This document shows positions 36,330-47,360 of a DNA stretch of 64,000 nucleotides, piece by piece. Origin of the DNA: Halomarina rubra. GTDB taxonomy: Archaea; Halobacteriota; Halobacteria; Halobacteriales; Haloarculaceae. The position numbers were made by a program, and so were the translations under genes. The notes under the pieces are model-generated. The model did not search any database. It saw nothing but the letters and a program-made list of their open reading frames with translations, and had not been told where the DNA came from. The stretch lies in assembly GCF_023699475.1 (NCBI RefSeq), contig NZ_JALXFV010000003.1:415454-479453 (forward strand), read 5' to 3'. Within the stretch, counting starts at the first letter, position 1; each line of letters begins with the position of its first letter.

Positions 36330-37541
36330 ATGGACGACCACCGGACGCGACGACAGTTCCTGCTGGCGAGCGGTGCGGTCGGGGCGGGCGCGCTGCTCGC
36401 AGGCTGTACGAACGACGGCGGCTCCGGCGAGGGGTCACCGACCGCGGACCCGACCGACGCGGGGACCGATGGAGGGACCGACGCCGGGGGCCAGGGGACG
36501 ACCACCGAATCGACCGAGAACCAGCAGTCGACCGAGAGCGGCTCGTACTCGGTGTCGATGGAGCCGGTCGGTACCGTCGAGTTCCAGTCGGTGCCCGAGG
36601 CGGTGGCCGTCTACTGCCCGGGCTACGCCGACATGGCGGTCGCGCTCGGTCACGGCGACGCCGTGAACACGGTCGGGCAGAAGGCGCGCTACTACACGAG
36701 CTACTACGACGACCTCTCGGGAGTCAGTCTCGACAAGGCGTCGCTGACGAACATGTACCAGGACGGCATCGACAAGGAGCTGTTCTACGAACTCGACAGC
36801 GACCTCCACCTCGTCGACCCGAACTGGCTGCTGAACAACTTCAGCGGGTGGGCGCAGTCCGACGTCGACGACGTGAGCGAGAACGTCGCGCCGTTCCTCG
36901 GGAACACCATCTTCCGCCGGACGGACGACTGGCACGACTACCAGTACTACTCGATGTACGAGGCGTTCGAGAAGGTCGCGCAGGTGTTTCAGGAACAGGA
37001 GCGCTACGAGGCGTTCGCGTCGTTCCACGACGACGTCCTCTCGACCGTCGAGTCGAACCTGCCCGCCGAGGGCGAGCGCCCGAACGCGCTGTTGACCTTC
37101 GGGAGCGGCGACCAGCCAGAGACGTTCTCGCCGTACCGGATCACCGGAAAGGGGACGAACAAGAAGCAGTTCCGCGACCTCGGCATCGGCGACGCGCTGG
37201 AGGGGACCGGCATCGGCGGCCTCTCGACGAACGACCGCGGCCAGATCGACTACGAGACGATGGCCGAGGTCGACCCCGACTCCATCCTGATTCGGGGCCA
37301 CGAGACGAAGACCGAAGGGGAGTTCCAGGACACCGTCGTCGCGTTCATGGAAGAACACCCCGTCGCGAGCGACCTCACGGCCGTCCAGGACGGGATGGTG
37401 TTCCGTGGCGGCCCCATCTACGAGGGGCCCATCCAGAACCTGTTCCTGACCGAGCGGTTCGCGCAGGCGTACTTCCCCGACCAGTTCTCGGGCGAGCTGT
37501 TCGACCGCGACGAACTCGCGAGCGTCGTCACCGGCAACTGA
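36330..37541 (+). CDS. Iron-siderophore-type ABC substrate-binding lipoprotein
   Basis: A 403-residue exported protein. Its leader has a twin-arginine motif (RTRRQFLLASG) and the lipobox LLAGC, then a Thr/Gly/Asp tether to about residue 70. The mature part is a type III (FepB/BtuF-like) binding domain (VAVYCPGYADMAVALGHGDAVNT...), with a C-terminal FLTERFAQAYFPDQF helix. Siderophore, haem or cobalamin are possible ligands; the iron-type operator favours iron. It is followed 3 nt later by a flavoprotein gene. Confidence 0.88.
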   Translation: MDDHRTRRQFLLASGAVGAGALLAGCTNDGGSGEGSPTADPTDAGTDGGTDAGGQGTTTESTENQQSTESGSYSVSMEPVGTVEFQSVPEAVAVYCPGYADMAVALGHGDAVNTVGQKARYYTSYYDDLSGVSLDKASLTNMYQDGIDKELFYELDSDLHLVDPNWLLNNFSGWAQSDVDDVSENVAPFLGNTIFRRTDDWHDYQYYSMYEAFEKVAQVFQEQERYEAFASFHDDVLSTVESNLPAEGERPNALLTFGSGDQPETFSPYRITGKGTNKKQFRDLGIGDALEGTGIGGLSTNDRGQIDYETMAEVDPDSILIRGHETKTEGEFQDTVVAFMEEHPVASDLTAVQDGMVFRGGPIYEGPIQNLFLTERFAQAYFPDQFSGELFDRDELASVVTGN

Positions 37542-37544
37542 GCC

Positions 37545-38405
37545 GTGACGACCGACCCGCCCGCGAGCGACACCGACGCCTCCGCCGTCGCCGACGCCGC
37601 CGACACGGCCGCCGCGGACGAGCAGCGTGACGTGGTCGTCGTCGGCGGTGGGGCGGCCGGTCTCTCGGCGGCGCTGTTCACCGCCCGGTACGACCTCGAC
37701 ACGCTCGTGTTCGACCGCGGCCCCTCCGCCATCCGCCAGGCGTACGTCGTCGAGAACTACCTGGGACTGCCCGCGATAACCCCCGAAGAACTCCTCTCGG
37801 TCGGGCGGACGCAGGTCGAGGACGCCGGCGGGAGCGTCGTCGAGGACGCCGTCACCGACGTCGTCCCCCTCGCGGCGGGCGACGACGCGCCGCGATTCCG
37901 CGTCGAGACCGCCGACGGCCGCGCCGTCGAGACCGGTGCGGTCGTCGCCGCCTCCGCGTACGACGCCGACTACCTCCCCGAGGACGTCGACCCCACCGCC
38001 GTCGACGAGGGTGGCCGGACCGACCGCGACGGACTCTACGTCGCCGGGTGGCTCACCGAAGGCCCCCACCAGGTCGTCGCCTGCGCGGGGCAGGGCGCGC
38101 GTGTCGGCAAGACCGTCGTCTCGAACCGCCGCCGGGCCGACGGCTGGTGGGACGCCGTCGCGACGTACTACGACTGGTCGGTCCCCGAGGGGCGCTACGA
38201 CGAGGCGGAGTGGCACGAGTCGATGGACGCGTGGCTCGCCGACACCCGCCCCGAGGCCGTCTCCGACGAACGCTTCGAACGCGTCAGCGAGGCCGTCAAG
38301 GCCGACCGCCTGGCGTTCGAGACGACCGCGACGGAGCGCGACGAACGGGTCGCGTCGGGCCGCGAGGCGCTTCGTGAGGGCCTCGACTGGCCGAGCGAGG
38401 GGTGA
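37545..38405 (+). CDS. Thioredoxin-reductase-like FAD protein lacking a visible NAD(P)H domain
   Basis: A 286-residue protein with a GTG start 3 nt after the binding-protein gene. After a 27-residue acidic leader, the FAD site is VVVVGGGAAGLSAALFTARY. The chain then passes (VVAASAYDADYLPEDVD) straight to the C-terminal FAD motif RDGLYVAGWLTEGPHQ. No second GxGxxG/A and no CxxC is visible, so the NADPH domain and redox disulfide of thioredoxin reductase seem absent. The last about 95 residues are a new Trp/Glu-rich helical region. Placed in an iron-uptake operon, it may act as a ferric-siderophore reductase with another electron donor; this is inference. Confidence 0.75.
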   Translation: MTTDPPASDTDASAVADAADTAAADEQRDVVVVGGGAAGLSAALFTARYDLDTLVFDRGPSAIRQAYVVENYLGLPAITPEELLSVGRTQVEDAGGSVVEDAVTDVVPLAAGDDAPRFRVETADGRAVETGAVVAASAYDADYLPEDVDPTAVDEGGRTDRDGLYVAGWLTEGPHQVVACAGQGARVGKTVVSNRRRADGWWDAVATYYDWSVPEGRYDEAEWHESMDAWLADTRPEAVSDERFERVSEAVKADRLAFETTATERDERVASGREALREGLDWPSEG

Positions 38406-38443
38406 CGCCGTGGGGACGCCGACTCCGAAACGGTTTTCCGTGT

Positions 38444-38459
38444 TTTAGGGGTACCTAAA
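38444..38459. promoter_or_regulatory. Palindromic iron operator candidate TTTAGG-N4-CCTAAA
   Basis: A perfect 6-bp inverted repeat with a 4-bp spacer, 9 nt before the permease ATG and overlapping its probable TTTTA box. It is related to the site at 36311-36324. Confidence 0.72.
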
Positions 38460-38468
38460 CGCAATCGA

Positions 38469-39677
38469 ATGGCGACCGACATCGACACGGCCACCGACCG
38501 CCAGCGGGGACGCGCCTCGCTGGTCGACGGCCGACTGCTATCGCTCTGTCTCGGGAGTTCGTTCGTCGTCGTCGCCAGCCTGCTCGTCCAGGTGAGCTTC
38601 GGGACGTACTCGATGAGCATCCCCGAAGCGTGGGGGGCCGTCGCCGACGCGGCCGTCTGGACGAACCCGCAGGTCCTCTTCCGGTTCCTGCTCGGCGAGG
38701 GCCTCGGGAACATCGTCGCGAGCACGCTCGGGTTCTCGACGGCCGAGGTGGACCTCGCGACGGCGACGAACATCGTCTGGAACATCCGACTGCCCCGCGT
38801 CTTCGTCGCCATCCTCGCCGGCATGGCGCTGGCGGTGTCGGGGGCCATCTTCCAGGCGGTCACCCGCAACGAACTCGCCAGTCCGTTCATCCTCGGGGTC
38901 TCCTCGGGGGCGGGACTGACCGTCCTGTTGACGCTCGTCGTGTTCTCCGGGGCCACGTTCGTCGTCCCGCTCACGGCGGGCGCGGTCGTCCTCGACCCGA
39001 CCGCGTTGCTCCCGTTCACCGCCGCGCTGGGCGGGGCCATCGCGTTCGCGCTCGTCTACGCCATCGCCTGGAAGGGCGGCACCAGTCCCGTCCGCCTCGT
39101 CCTCGCGGGCGTCGTCGTCTCGACGGTGTTCCAGTCGCTCCAGCGCGCGCTGTTCACGTTCGCCAGCGACATCGGCGTCGTCCAGCAGGCGCTCGCGTGG
39201 ACCACCGGGTCGCTCACCGGCGTCGGCTGGGGCCAGGTCCGCGTCGCGCTCCCGGGGACGCTCCTCGCCGTCGTCCTCGCCCTCCTCCTCGCCCGGCAGT
39301 TGAACGTCCTCCTGCTCGGGGAGAAGACCGCCCGTTCGCTCGGGATGCCGGTCGAGCGGATGCGCCTCGGCCTCTCGGTCGTTGCCATCGTCGCGGCCGC
39401 CGCCTCCATCGCCGTCGCCGGCATCGTCAGCTTCGTCGGTCTCATCGTCCCCCACGTCGTCCGGAACGTCGTCGGGAGCGACTACCGGAAGCTCATCGTC
39501 GGCTGTCTGTTCGTCGGCCCCGCGCTGCTGTGTGCGGCGGACGTCGGCGCACGGCTGTTCTTCGAGGTGGTGTTCGACCAGCCCCAACAGCTCCACGTCG
39601 GCATCGTGACGGGGCTGGTCGGCGGGCCGTACTTCCTCTACCTCATGCGCAAACAGGACACGATGGGTGAGCTATGA
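38469..39677 (+). CDS. FecCD/BtuC-family ABC permease
   Basis: A 402-residue permease with about nine or ten membrane segments. Family marks are IRLPRVFVAILAGMALAVSGAIFQAVTRNELASPFILGVSSGAGL and, near the C-terminus, GIVSFVGLIVPHVVRNVVG. It has its own operator-bearing promoter, and its stop overlaps the ATPase start (ATGA). It imports the ligand of the upstream binding protein. Confidence 0.93.
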   Translation: MATDIDTATDRQRGRASLVDGRLLSLCLGSSFVVVASLLVQVSFGTYSMSIPEAWGAVADAAVWTNPQVLFRFLLGEGLGNIVASTLGFSTAEVDLATATNIVWNIRLPRVFVAILAGMALAVSGAIFQAVTRNELASPFILGVSSGAGLTVLLTLVVFSGATFVVPLTAGAVVLDPTALLPFTAALGGAIAFALVYAIAWKGGTSPVRLVLAGVVVSTVFQSLQRALFTFASDIGVVQQALAWTTGSLTGVGWGQVRVALPGTLLAVVLALLLARQLNVLLLGEKTARSLGMPVERMRLGLSVVAIVAAAASIAVAGIVSFVGLIVPHVVRNVVGSDYRKLIVGCLFVGPALLCAADVGARLFFEVVFDQPQQLHVGIVTGLVGGPYFLYLMRKQDTMGEL

Positions 39678-40726
39678 GCCGGCAGGACCAGGACTCGACG
39701 CAGGGACCGACGACCGGCGGCGGCGAGCCCGCGGCGGACGGTGGCGAATCGGTCGACCCGGACGGGGCCGACACCCGGTGGGCCACGCCCGCACACGACG
39801 AGTCGGCCGGGAGCGCCATCGTCGGCGAGGACCTCGCCATCGGCTACCCCTCGACCGACGACCCCATCGTCGAGTGTGCGCGGCTCGACGTTCCACAGGG
39901 GGAAATCACGGCGCTCGTCGGGCCGAACGGGTCGGGCAAGTCGACCCTGTTGAAGTGTCTGGCTCGCGAACTCGCCCCCGAGCGAGGGGGGGTCGTCCTC
40001 AACGGTCGGGCCCTCCAGGAGCGTTCCTCGAAGGAACTCGCCCGCGAACTGGGCCACCTCTCACAGGAACACGACTCGCCGTCGACGCTCACCGTCGAGG
40101 ACCTCTGTTACCACGGCCGGTACCCCTACCGGGGGTTGTTCGACTCGCTCTCGGAGGCCGACGACCGGGCCGTCGAGCGCGCGATGTCGCTGGCAGGCGT
40201 CGACCACCTCGCGGACGCCGAACTCGGCCAGTTGAGCGGCGGGCAGCGCCAACTGGCGTGGATCGCGATGGTGCTCGCGCAGGACACCGAGGTGCTCCTG
40301 CTGGACGAACCGACGACGTTCCTCGACCTCCACCACCAGTTGCGCGTCCTGGAGACGCTCCGGAAACTCAACGCCGACGAGGGCGTCACCGTCTGCGTCG
40401 TCCTCCACGATATCGCGCAGGCCGCCCGGTTCGCCGACTACCTCGTCGCGCTCCGCGACGGCGAACCGTACGACTGGGGGCCGCCCCGAGAGGTCGTCAC
40501 CGAGGAACTGCTCGCCGACGTGTTCCGCGTCGACGCCGCCGTCCGCTACACGCCCGAACCGGAGGTCATCCCGCGCTACGCGCTCGCCGAGGAGTCCGAC
40601 GAGGAGGGTACGGCCGACCCTGTGACCGACACCACGCCCGAGGAGTCGGCAACCGACACGACCGAGAAGTCGGGGGCCGGGGTGACCGACGCCGACGGTC
40701 GACGGTCCGACGACGACGCCGAGTGA
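39674..40726 (+). CDS. FepC/BtuD-type ABC ATPase
   Basis: A 350-residue ATPase with Walker A VGPNGSGKSTLL, signature LSGGQRQL and Walker B VLLLDEPTTFLDLHHQ, the FepC arrangement. The N-terminal about 45 and C-terminal about 65 residues are low-complexity acidic tails. It overlaps the permease gene by 4 nt, so it is its partner. Confidence 0.93.
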   Translation: MSRQDQDSTQGPTTGGGEPAADGGESVDPDGADTRWATPAHDESAGSAIVGEDLAIGYPSTDDPIVECARLDVPQGEITALVGPNGSGKSTLLKCLARELAPERGGVVLNGRALQERSSKELARELGHLSQEHDSPSTLTVEDLCYHGRYPYRGLFDSLSEADDRAVERAMSLAGVDHLADAELGQLSGGQRQLAWIAMVLAQDTEVLLLDEPTTFLDLHHQLRVLETLRKLNADEGVTVCVVLHDIAQAARFADYLVALRDGEPYDWGPPREVVTEELLADVFRVDAAVRYTPEPEVIPRYALAEESDEEGTADPVTDTTPEESATDTTEKSGAGVTDADGRRSDDDAE

Positions 40727-40785
40727 ACCCGTCCCACGGCACTCGCAATCGTGGCACGTATGTCGTCCGCAGCTGATCTTTCAGT

Positions 40786-42723
<1,938 letters not shown>

Positions 42724-42764
42724 GCGGGCGGCCCGTTCAGAACCGTGTCCTCAGAACTGGCCGT

Positions 42765-43517
42765 TCACCACTCCATCCCGCCGTTGACGGCGAGCACCTG
42801 GCCGGTCATGTAGCTCGACTCGGGCGAGGAGAGGAAACGGACGATGCCGCTGACGTCCTCGACGCTCGCGAACCGGCGCAGCGGAATCCGCTCCAAGATC
42901 TTCTCTTGGACGCGCTCTGGCACCTCGTCGAGCATGTCGGTCTGGACGAACCCCGGGGCGACGCAGTTGGCGGTCGACCCCGAGCGGGCCATCTCCAGGG
43001 CGATAGTGCGGGTGAACCCGAACATCCCCGACTTGGTGGTCGCGTAGTTGGCCTGCCCGTAGTTGCCCTGCTGGCCGACGACGCTGGAGATGTTGATGAG
43101 ACGGCCCTGGTCGGACTCCAGCAGGTCCGAGAACAGACAGTTCGTGCAGTTGTACACGCCGCCGAGGTTGACGTCCATCACCCGGTCCCAGTCCTCGCGG
43201 GTCATGTTCTTGAACGTCTTGTCGATGGTGATGCCGGCGTTGTTGACGAGCACGTCGACCGGCCCGAACGCGTCGCGGACGTCCTCGCACATCGCCTCGA
43301 CCTGCGCGTGGTCGGCGACGTCGCCCTGGGCGGTGACGGCCCGGCCGCCAGCGTCCTCGATGCGGTCGACGACCTCCGCGGCCTCACCCTCCGAGGAGCG
43401 GAAGTTGACGGCGACGTTCGCGCCGTGTTCGCCGAGTTCGAGGGCGATGCCGCGCCCGATACCGCGTGAACCGCCGGTGACGAGACAGGTCTGACCCGAG
43501 AGCATCTCACTTCGCAT
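42765..43517 (-). CDS. phaB: Acetoacetyl-CoA reductase
   Basis: A 250-residue NADPH-dependent SDR that makes (R)-3-hydroxyacyl-CoA for PHA. Cofactor motif TGGSRGIG, NNAG, and the catalytic SS-Y-K (ISSVVGQQGNYGQANYATTK) are intact. Close to FabG; the PHA role follows from its position 69 nt after phaC. ATG at 43517 or 43505. Confidence 0.9.
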   Translation of the reverse strand: MRSEMLSGQTCLVTGGSRGIGRGIALELGEHGANVAVNFRSSEGEAAEVVDRIEDAGGRAVTAQGDVADHAQVEAMCEDVRDAFGPVDVLVNNAGITIDKTFKNMTREDWDRVMDVNLGGVYNCTNCLFSDLLESDQGRLINISSVVGQQGNYGQANYATTKSGMFGFTRTIALEMARSGSTANCVAPGFVQTDMLDEVPERVQEKILERIPLRRFASVEDVSGIVRFLSSPESSYMTGQVLAVNGGMEW

Positions 43518-43586
43518 AGTAGCAGTCTGAGAGCGAGGGGTGATAGGACTTTCTCGTGTCAGACGAAGGAGAAAACCGCCGGCGGG

Positions 43587-45014
43587 CTACTCGGTCAGGC
43601 CGTCGAGCCACTCCCGAGCGCGTGCCTCGCCGACCTCTGCGGCCTCCGCGACCGTCGCCACGTCCGCGCTGGCGAGGTCGTCGACGGTCGCGATGCCCGC
43701 CGCTCGGAGTCGTTCGGCGTACGTCGGGCCGATACCGTCGACGATTTCGACGTCTTCGCCCTCGGTGCCTGCCGGACCGGCCTCCGCTTCTTCGACGTCG
43801 GCGCTCGCTTCTTCGACGTCGTCGGAGACGTCGGCCCCTGCCTCGCTCTCCACGACGACCTCGACGTCCTCCGATTCGGCCACGTCGTCGAACGCGCCCT
43901 CGGCGTCGCCGTCTCCGCTCTTCTCGTGGTACCACTCGGCGACCTTCGGCCAGACCTCCTTGTGGGAACTGCCCGACACGGAGAGGCCGATGTGGCCCGT
44001 CGGGTACTCGATGACCGTCACGTCGTCGCTGCCGACGACGTCGTTGAACGGTTTCGAGGCTCCCGGCGGGATGAGGTGGTCGTACTCGCCGAGAATCTGG
44101 AGGACGGGCATGTCGACGTTCGAGATGTCGACGTGTTTGCCGTCGAGCTCCAGCTCGTTCTTGTACAGCTTGTTGTCCTGGTAGATGTCCTCGAGGAACT
44201 GGACGTACGCCGCGCCGGCGACGTCGATACCCTCGGAGAGCCACCGCTCCATGCGGGCGAAGTTCTCGACGAAGTCCTCGTTCTCGACGTTGTCGTACAG
44301 GCGGACGTACTTCGAGACGTAGTTGGCGACGGGGTCCATCAGCGCGAACCCCACGTCGAGGAACTCGCTGGGCATGTTGCCGTACACCTCCGTCACGTCC
44401 CGTGGGTCGTAGTACTCGTCGTCGCCCCACGTCTCGAGGACGCCACCGCTCTCCTCGAAGCAGAGGCCCGCGGCCATCAGCCCGAGGTTCTTCACCTTCT
44501 CGGGGTGGAGCGCGGCGTACATCACAGACATCGTCCCGCCCATGCAGTAGCCCAGCACGTTGATGGCGTCCTGCCCCGAGCGTTCGCGGACCACGTCGAC
44601 GCAGTTCTCGATGTAGCGGTTGACGTAGTCGTCGAGCGTCAGGTGGCGGTCGAGCCGCGACGGCTCGTTCCAGTCGATGAGGTAGACGTCGTGGCCCGCT
44701 TCGAGCAGGCGACGCACCACCGAGCGGTCGGGCTGGAGGTCGAGGATGAACGGCTTGTTGATGAGCGCGTAGATGACGAGGATGGGCACCTCGTTCTGCT
44801 CGTCGCTCTGGGACTCGTAGTGAAGCAACTCCAGCTTGTTCTCGGTGTAGACGACCTCGCTGGGCGTCTCGCCGACCTCGACGGACTGGAGGGTCTCCAG
44901 TCGGTCGTCGACGACCTCGCTGCGTTCGAACGCGCCCGTCGTCGCCTCCAGCAGTTCGCGCTGGGTGTTGACGGCCAGGTCGAACGGGTTGGGCGTCGAG
45001 TCCTCGCGGCTCAT
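43587..45014 (-). CDS. phaC: PHA synthase catalytic subunit with C-terminal helix-hairpin-helix module
   Basis: A 475-residue class III-type synthase subunit that polymerises hydroxyacyl-CoA. The nucleophile is C157 in the lipase-like box GYCMGG; D312 ([10 protein letters not shown]) and H341 (YPTGHIGLS) complete the triad. The core ends near 367. Then comes an acidic linker (about 368-420) and residues about 421-475 read as a HhH module ([20 protein letters not shown], then [18 protein letters not shown]). Haloarchaeal PhaC is known to be longer at the C-terminus; a HhH fold there is my inference. The start overlaps the phaE stop (ATGA). Confidence 0.96.
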   Translation of the reverse strand: MSREDSTPNPFDLAVNTQRELLEATTGAFERSEVVDDRLETLQSVEVGETPSEVVYTENKLELLHYESQSDEQNEVPILVIYALINKPFILDLQPDRSVVRRLLEAGHDVYLIDWNEPSRLDRHLTLDDYVNRYIENCVDVVRERSGQDAINVLGYCMGGTMSVMYAALHPEKVKNLGLMAAGLCFEESGGVLETWGDDEYYDPRDVTEVYGNMPSEFLDVGFALMDPVANYVSKYVRLYDNVENEDFVENFARMERWLSEGIDVAGAAYVQFLEDIYQDNKLYKNELELDGKHVDISNVDMPVLQILGEYDHLIPPGASKPFNDVVGSDDVTVIEYPTGHIGLSVSGSSHKEVWPKVAEWYHEKSGDGDAEGAFDDVAESEDVEVVVESEAGADVSDDVEEASADVEEAEAGPAGTEGEDVEIVDGIGPTYAERLRAAGIATVDDLASADVATVAEAAEVGEARAREWLDGLTE

Positions 45015-45553
45015 TCGTCCTCCAGATGCTCCAGGATGCGGTCGAGTCGGTCCTCGACGGCCTGCTGGCGGCGCTCGAGTTCGACGAGGCGACCGGCCAC
45101 CTCGTCGACGTCGCCGCGCGTCGAGAAGCCGAGCTGTGAGAGCGTCTCCTCGCTGACCTCGTCGGTCTGCTGTTGGAGGTCCATCATCGCCTCGACCATC
45201 GAGCCCTGGGAGGCGGCGAACGCCGTCGTCCCCATGACCTCCTTGAACGCGTCGTTGGCGCTGCGCAGCCAGATGTCGCGGAACTCGGTGAACGAGACGT
45301 CCTCGCCCTCGGCGGCGTCGGTGACGCGCTCGTACATCTGGTCGGCGGCGTCCATCCACACCTCGTAGGCCCTCGCGTAGGACTCGGCGCTCTCTTCGAG
45401 CTGGTCCTGGTCGAGCATCGCCTGCTCGACGCCCTGGGTCCACGACTCCATGAACTTGGCCTGCGCCTCCATGTTCTGCTCGACGGAGCGCGCCATCGCC
45501 TCGTTCATCTGCTCGGCCATGTTGAGCCAGTTGAACTGCGCCTGGTCGCTCAT
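45011..45553 (-). CDS. phaE: PHA synthase subunit PhaE
   Basis: A 180-residue helical, acidic partner of PhaC. It has a PhaE-like central segment ([22 protein letters not shown]) and a C-terminal coiled coil ([20 protein letters not shown]). It is much shorter than bacterial PhaE, as is usual in haloarchaea. Its start overlaps the phaP stop and its stop overlaps the phaC start, both ATGA. Confidence 0.92.
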   Translation of the reverse strand: MSDQAQFNWLNMAEQMNEAMARSVEQNMEAQAKFMESWTQGVEQAMLDQDQLEESAESYARAYEVWMDAADQMYERVTDAAEGEDVSFTEFRDIWLRSANDAFKEVMGTTAFAASQGSMVEAMMDLQQQTDEVSEETLSQLGFSTRGDVDEVAGRLVELERRQQAVEDRLDRILEHLEDE

Positions 45554-46206
45554 TCTTCCTCCTGGCTCCGGCGCTGGAGCTCCTCGACCTGCTCTTGCAT
45601 GCGGTCGACCTGCTCGCGGTACTGTTCGAGTTGCTGTTCGAACGTCTCGCGGAACTGCTCGCTCTGACGCTCGAAGGCGTCGCTCATCTCCTCGGCCTGC
45701 CCCTCCATCTCCGACTGGAGGCGCTCGTACTGCTCCAGGGACTCCTCCATCGTCGTGATGGTGCGTTCCTGGACGTCCTCGTGGGCCTCCAACAGGGCCT
45801 CGACCTGCGCTTCGAGCGCGTCGAGGTACGCCTCGGAGAACTCCTCGTACTCCTCGACGGAGCGCTCCATCCCCTCGCCGGCGGCGTCGAACGCCTCCTC
45901 GTGGGCCTCCAGCAGGTTGTCGAACCCCTCGTCGACCGAGCGGCGCATCTCGCGGACGCCGCGCGTGCCGACGCCGGGGGCGCTCATCGTCTCGACGGCG
46001 TCGAGGTACGCGTGGATGCCGTCGCGGGCGAACTCGACGCCCGTTCGCTGGGTCTCCTCCTGAGTGTCCATCCCGTCGAGCATCGCGTGGTTCATGCGTC
46101 GCTGGAAGTCCAGCGAGCGCTCGAACGCCTGTTGCCCTTGCTTGACGGCGTCGCGCTGGAGTTCGAATGCGGTGCTCATCGGTCCGGTGTAGCTGTTGTC
46201 AGTCAT
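45550..46206 (-). CDS. phaP: Phasin, PHA granule-associated protein
   Basis: A 218-residue all-helical acidic protein. The N-terminal half ([20 protein letters not shown]) is phasin-like; the C-terminal half (about 120-215) is a long Glu/Gln-rich coiled coil. It is longer than the roughly 150-residue phasin of Haloferax mediterranei. It coats PHA granules. Its start overlaps the phaR stop by 8 nt. Confidence 0.9.
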   Translation of the reverse strand: MTDNSYTGPMSTAFELQRDAVKQGQQAFERSLDFQRRMNHAMLDGMDTQEETQRTGVEFARDGIHAYLDAVETMSAPGVGTRGVREMRRSVDEGFDNLLEAHEEAFDAAGEGMERSVEEYEEFSEAYLDALEAQVEALLEAHEDVQERTITTMEESLEQYERLQSEMEGQAEEMSDAFERQSEQFRETFEQQLEQYREQVDRMQEQVEELQRRSQEEE

Positions 46207-46519
46207 CTGAGTTTCCTCGGTTTCGTTTGATCGGTACGACGACGGTCTGCACGATGTCTCCCTCTTCGATGTCGAGGGCTTCTCGTTCGGCGTCCGGAAT
46301 CGAAATCCGGCCGCCGCTCTGGACCCGGGTCTTGAACATCGCCAACTGGCTCATCGCGCCCAACTGCGACGGGACGGAGTCGCCCATCCCGCCCAGGCCG
46401 TTGGCGTCGAGCATCCGCTGGAAGTACTGCTGTTGGCGGTCCAGCGCCTCCTCGGACGCCTCCTGGAACTCCCGCGCGAACAGCGCGGGCGGCCACATCG
46501 GGTCGCGGTCGTCGGACAT
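46199..46519 (-). CDS. phaR: AbrB/SpoVT-domain regulator PhaR
   Basis: A 106-residue protein. The N-terminal part (FAREFQEASEEALDRQQQYF) is helical and phasin-like. Residues about 62-100 form a swapped-hairpin AbrB domain (FKTRVQSGGRISIPDAERE, then LDIEEGDIVQTVVVPI). In Haloferax mediterranei PhaR binds DNA and granules and represses phaRP. First gene of the phaRPEC(B) operon. The start is supported by a TATA at 46548. Confidence 0.92.
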   Translation of the reverse strand: MSDDRDPMWPPALFAREFQEASEEALDRQQQYFQRMLDANGLGGMGDSVPSQLGAMSQLAMFKTRVQSGGRISIPDAEREALDIEEGDIVQTVVVPIKRNRGNSDD

Positions 46520-46547
46520 CGTCGTTCGATGTCAGGAGGCTCCGAGA

Positions 46548-46553
46548 CTTAAG
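46548..46553 (-). promoter_or_regulatory. TATA box of phaR
   Basis: CTTAAG centred about 31 nt before the phaR ATG, in the order expected for a leaderless transcript. Confidence 0.55.
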
Positions 46554-46568
46554 CGTTGCTCTGATTCA

Positions 46569-46588
46569 CCATCTGATACCATCTGATA
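46569..46588. repeat. Tandem 10-bp repeat upstream of phaR
   Basis: CCATCTGATA occurs twice in tandem and is followed by a partial third CCA. It lies 50-70 nt before the phaR start, just beyond the TATA, where a regulator could act on phaR and the divergent phaJ-like gene. Confidence 0.55.
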
Positions 46589-46680
46589 CCACTCGTTGGC
46601 AACGGGCGAAACGGCTTTTTGTGCTCGGCCCGTTCGTGTCCCTATGGGCACAGTTCACGTTCCGGCCACGAGGCGCGTGA

Positions 46681-46686
46681 TTAATA
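46681..46686 (+). promoter_or_regulatory. TATA box of the phaJ-like gene
   Basis: TTAATA centred about 29 nt before the ATG at 46712. Confidence 0.6.
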
Positions 46687-46711
46687 CGCACGGGGTCGAA
46701 GGGGTGGCCGA

Positions 46712-47332
46712 ATGAGCTACACGCCCCCGTCGCTGTTCGAACCGTGGGTCAAGACGTCGGAGCTGTTCGTCGACAGTGTGGTCGCCGCCAACCGCGCGAC
46801 GGCCGCGGCTTTCGGCGTCCCGATGTCGGCCGACGGTGACGCGCCGACGGGCGACGCCGACACCGAAGAACGACTCGAACCGGGCGAGGACCTCCCCGAG
46901 TGGGACACCGAACGGACGGTCCACTCCCGCGAGAACGTCACCGTCGGCGACGGCGTCCGGTTCACCAAGACCATCACCGAACGCGACGTCGAGCGCTTCG
47001 CCGCCGCCAGCGGCGACACCAACCCGCTCCACCTCGACGAGTCGTACGCAGCGGACACCCGATTCAAGGGTCGCATCGCCCACGGGACGCTCGTCGGTGG
47101 CCTCATCAGCGCCGCGCTCGCCCGGTTCCCGGGCAACGTCATCTACCTCTCACAGGACCTCGAGTTCCTCAGACCGGTCCGCATCGGCGACCGCATCACC
47201 GCCGACGTCGAGATCGTCGAGGAGTTCGGCGACGACCGATTCCGACTCACCACCCGCGTCCGCAGCGGCGAGGACGCGGTCATCGAGGGCGAGGCCGTCG
47301 TCCTCATCGACCACGCACCGGACGCGCAGTGA
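46712..47332 (+). CDS. phaJ: MaoC-type (R)-specific enoyl-CoA hydratase
   Basis: A 206-residue hot-dog-fold protein. The catalytic dyad is D102 and H107 (SGDTNPLHLDE), followed by IAHGTLVGGLISAALA. A 70-residue N-terminal extension, partly amphipathic and acidic, precedes the domain. (R)-hydratases feed beta-oxidation intermediates to PHA synthase. It is divergent from phaR, sharing a 192-bp control region with the tandem repeats. MaoC-family members with other roles exist, so the symbol rests on context. Confidence 0.85.
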   Translation: MSYTPPSLFEPWVKTSELFVDSVVAANRATAAAFGVPMSADGDAPTGDADTEERLEPGEDLPEWDTERTVHSRENVTVGDGVRFTKTITERDVERFAAASGDTNPLHLDESYAADTRFKGRIAHGTLVGGLISAALARFPGNVIYLSQDLEFLRPVRIGDRITADVEIVEEFGDDRFRLTTRVRSGEDAVIEGEAVVLIDHAPDAQ

Positions 47333-47360
47333 CGACCCGTCGGTGACGCTCGCCGCTCGT

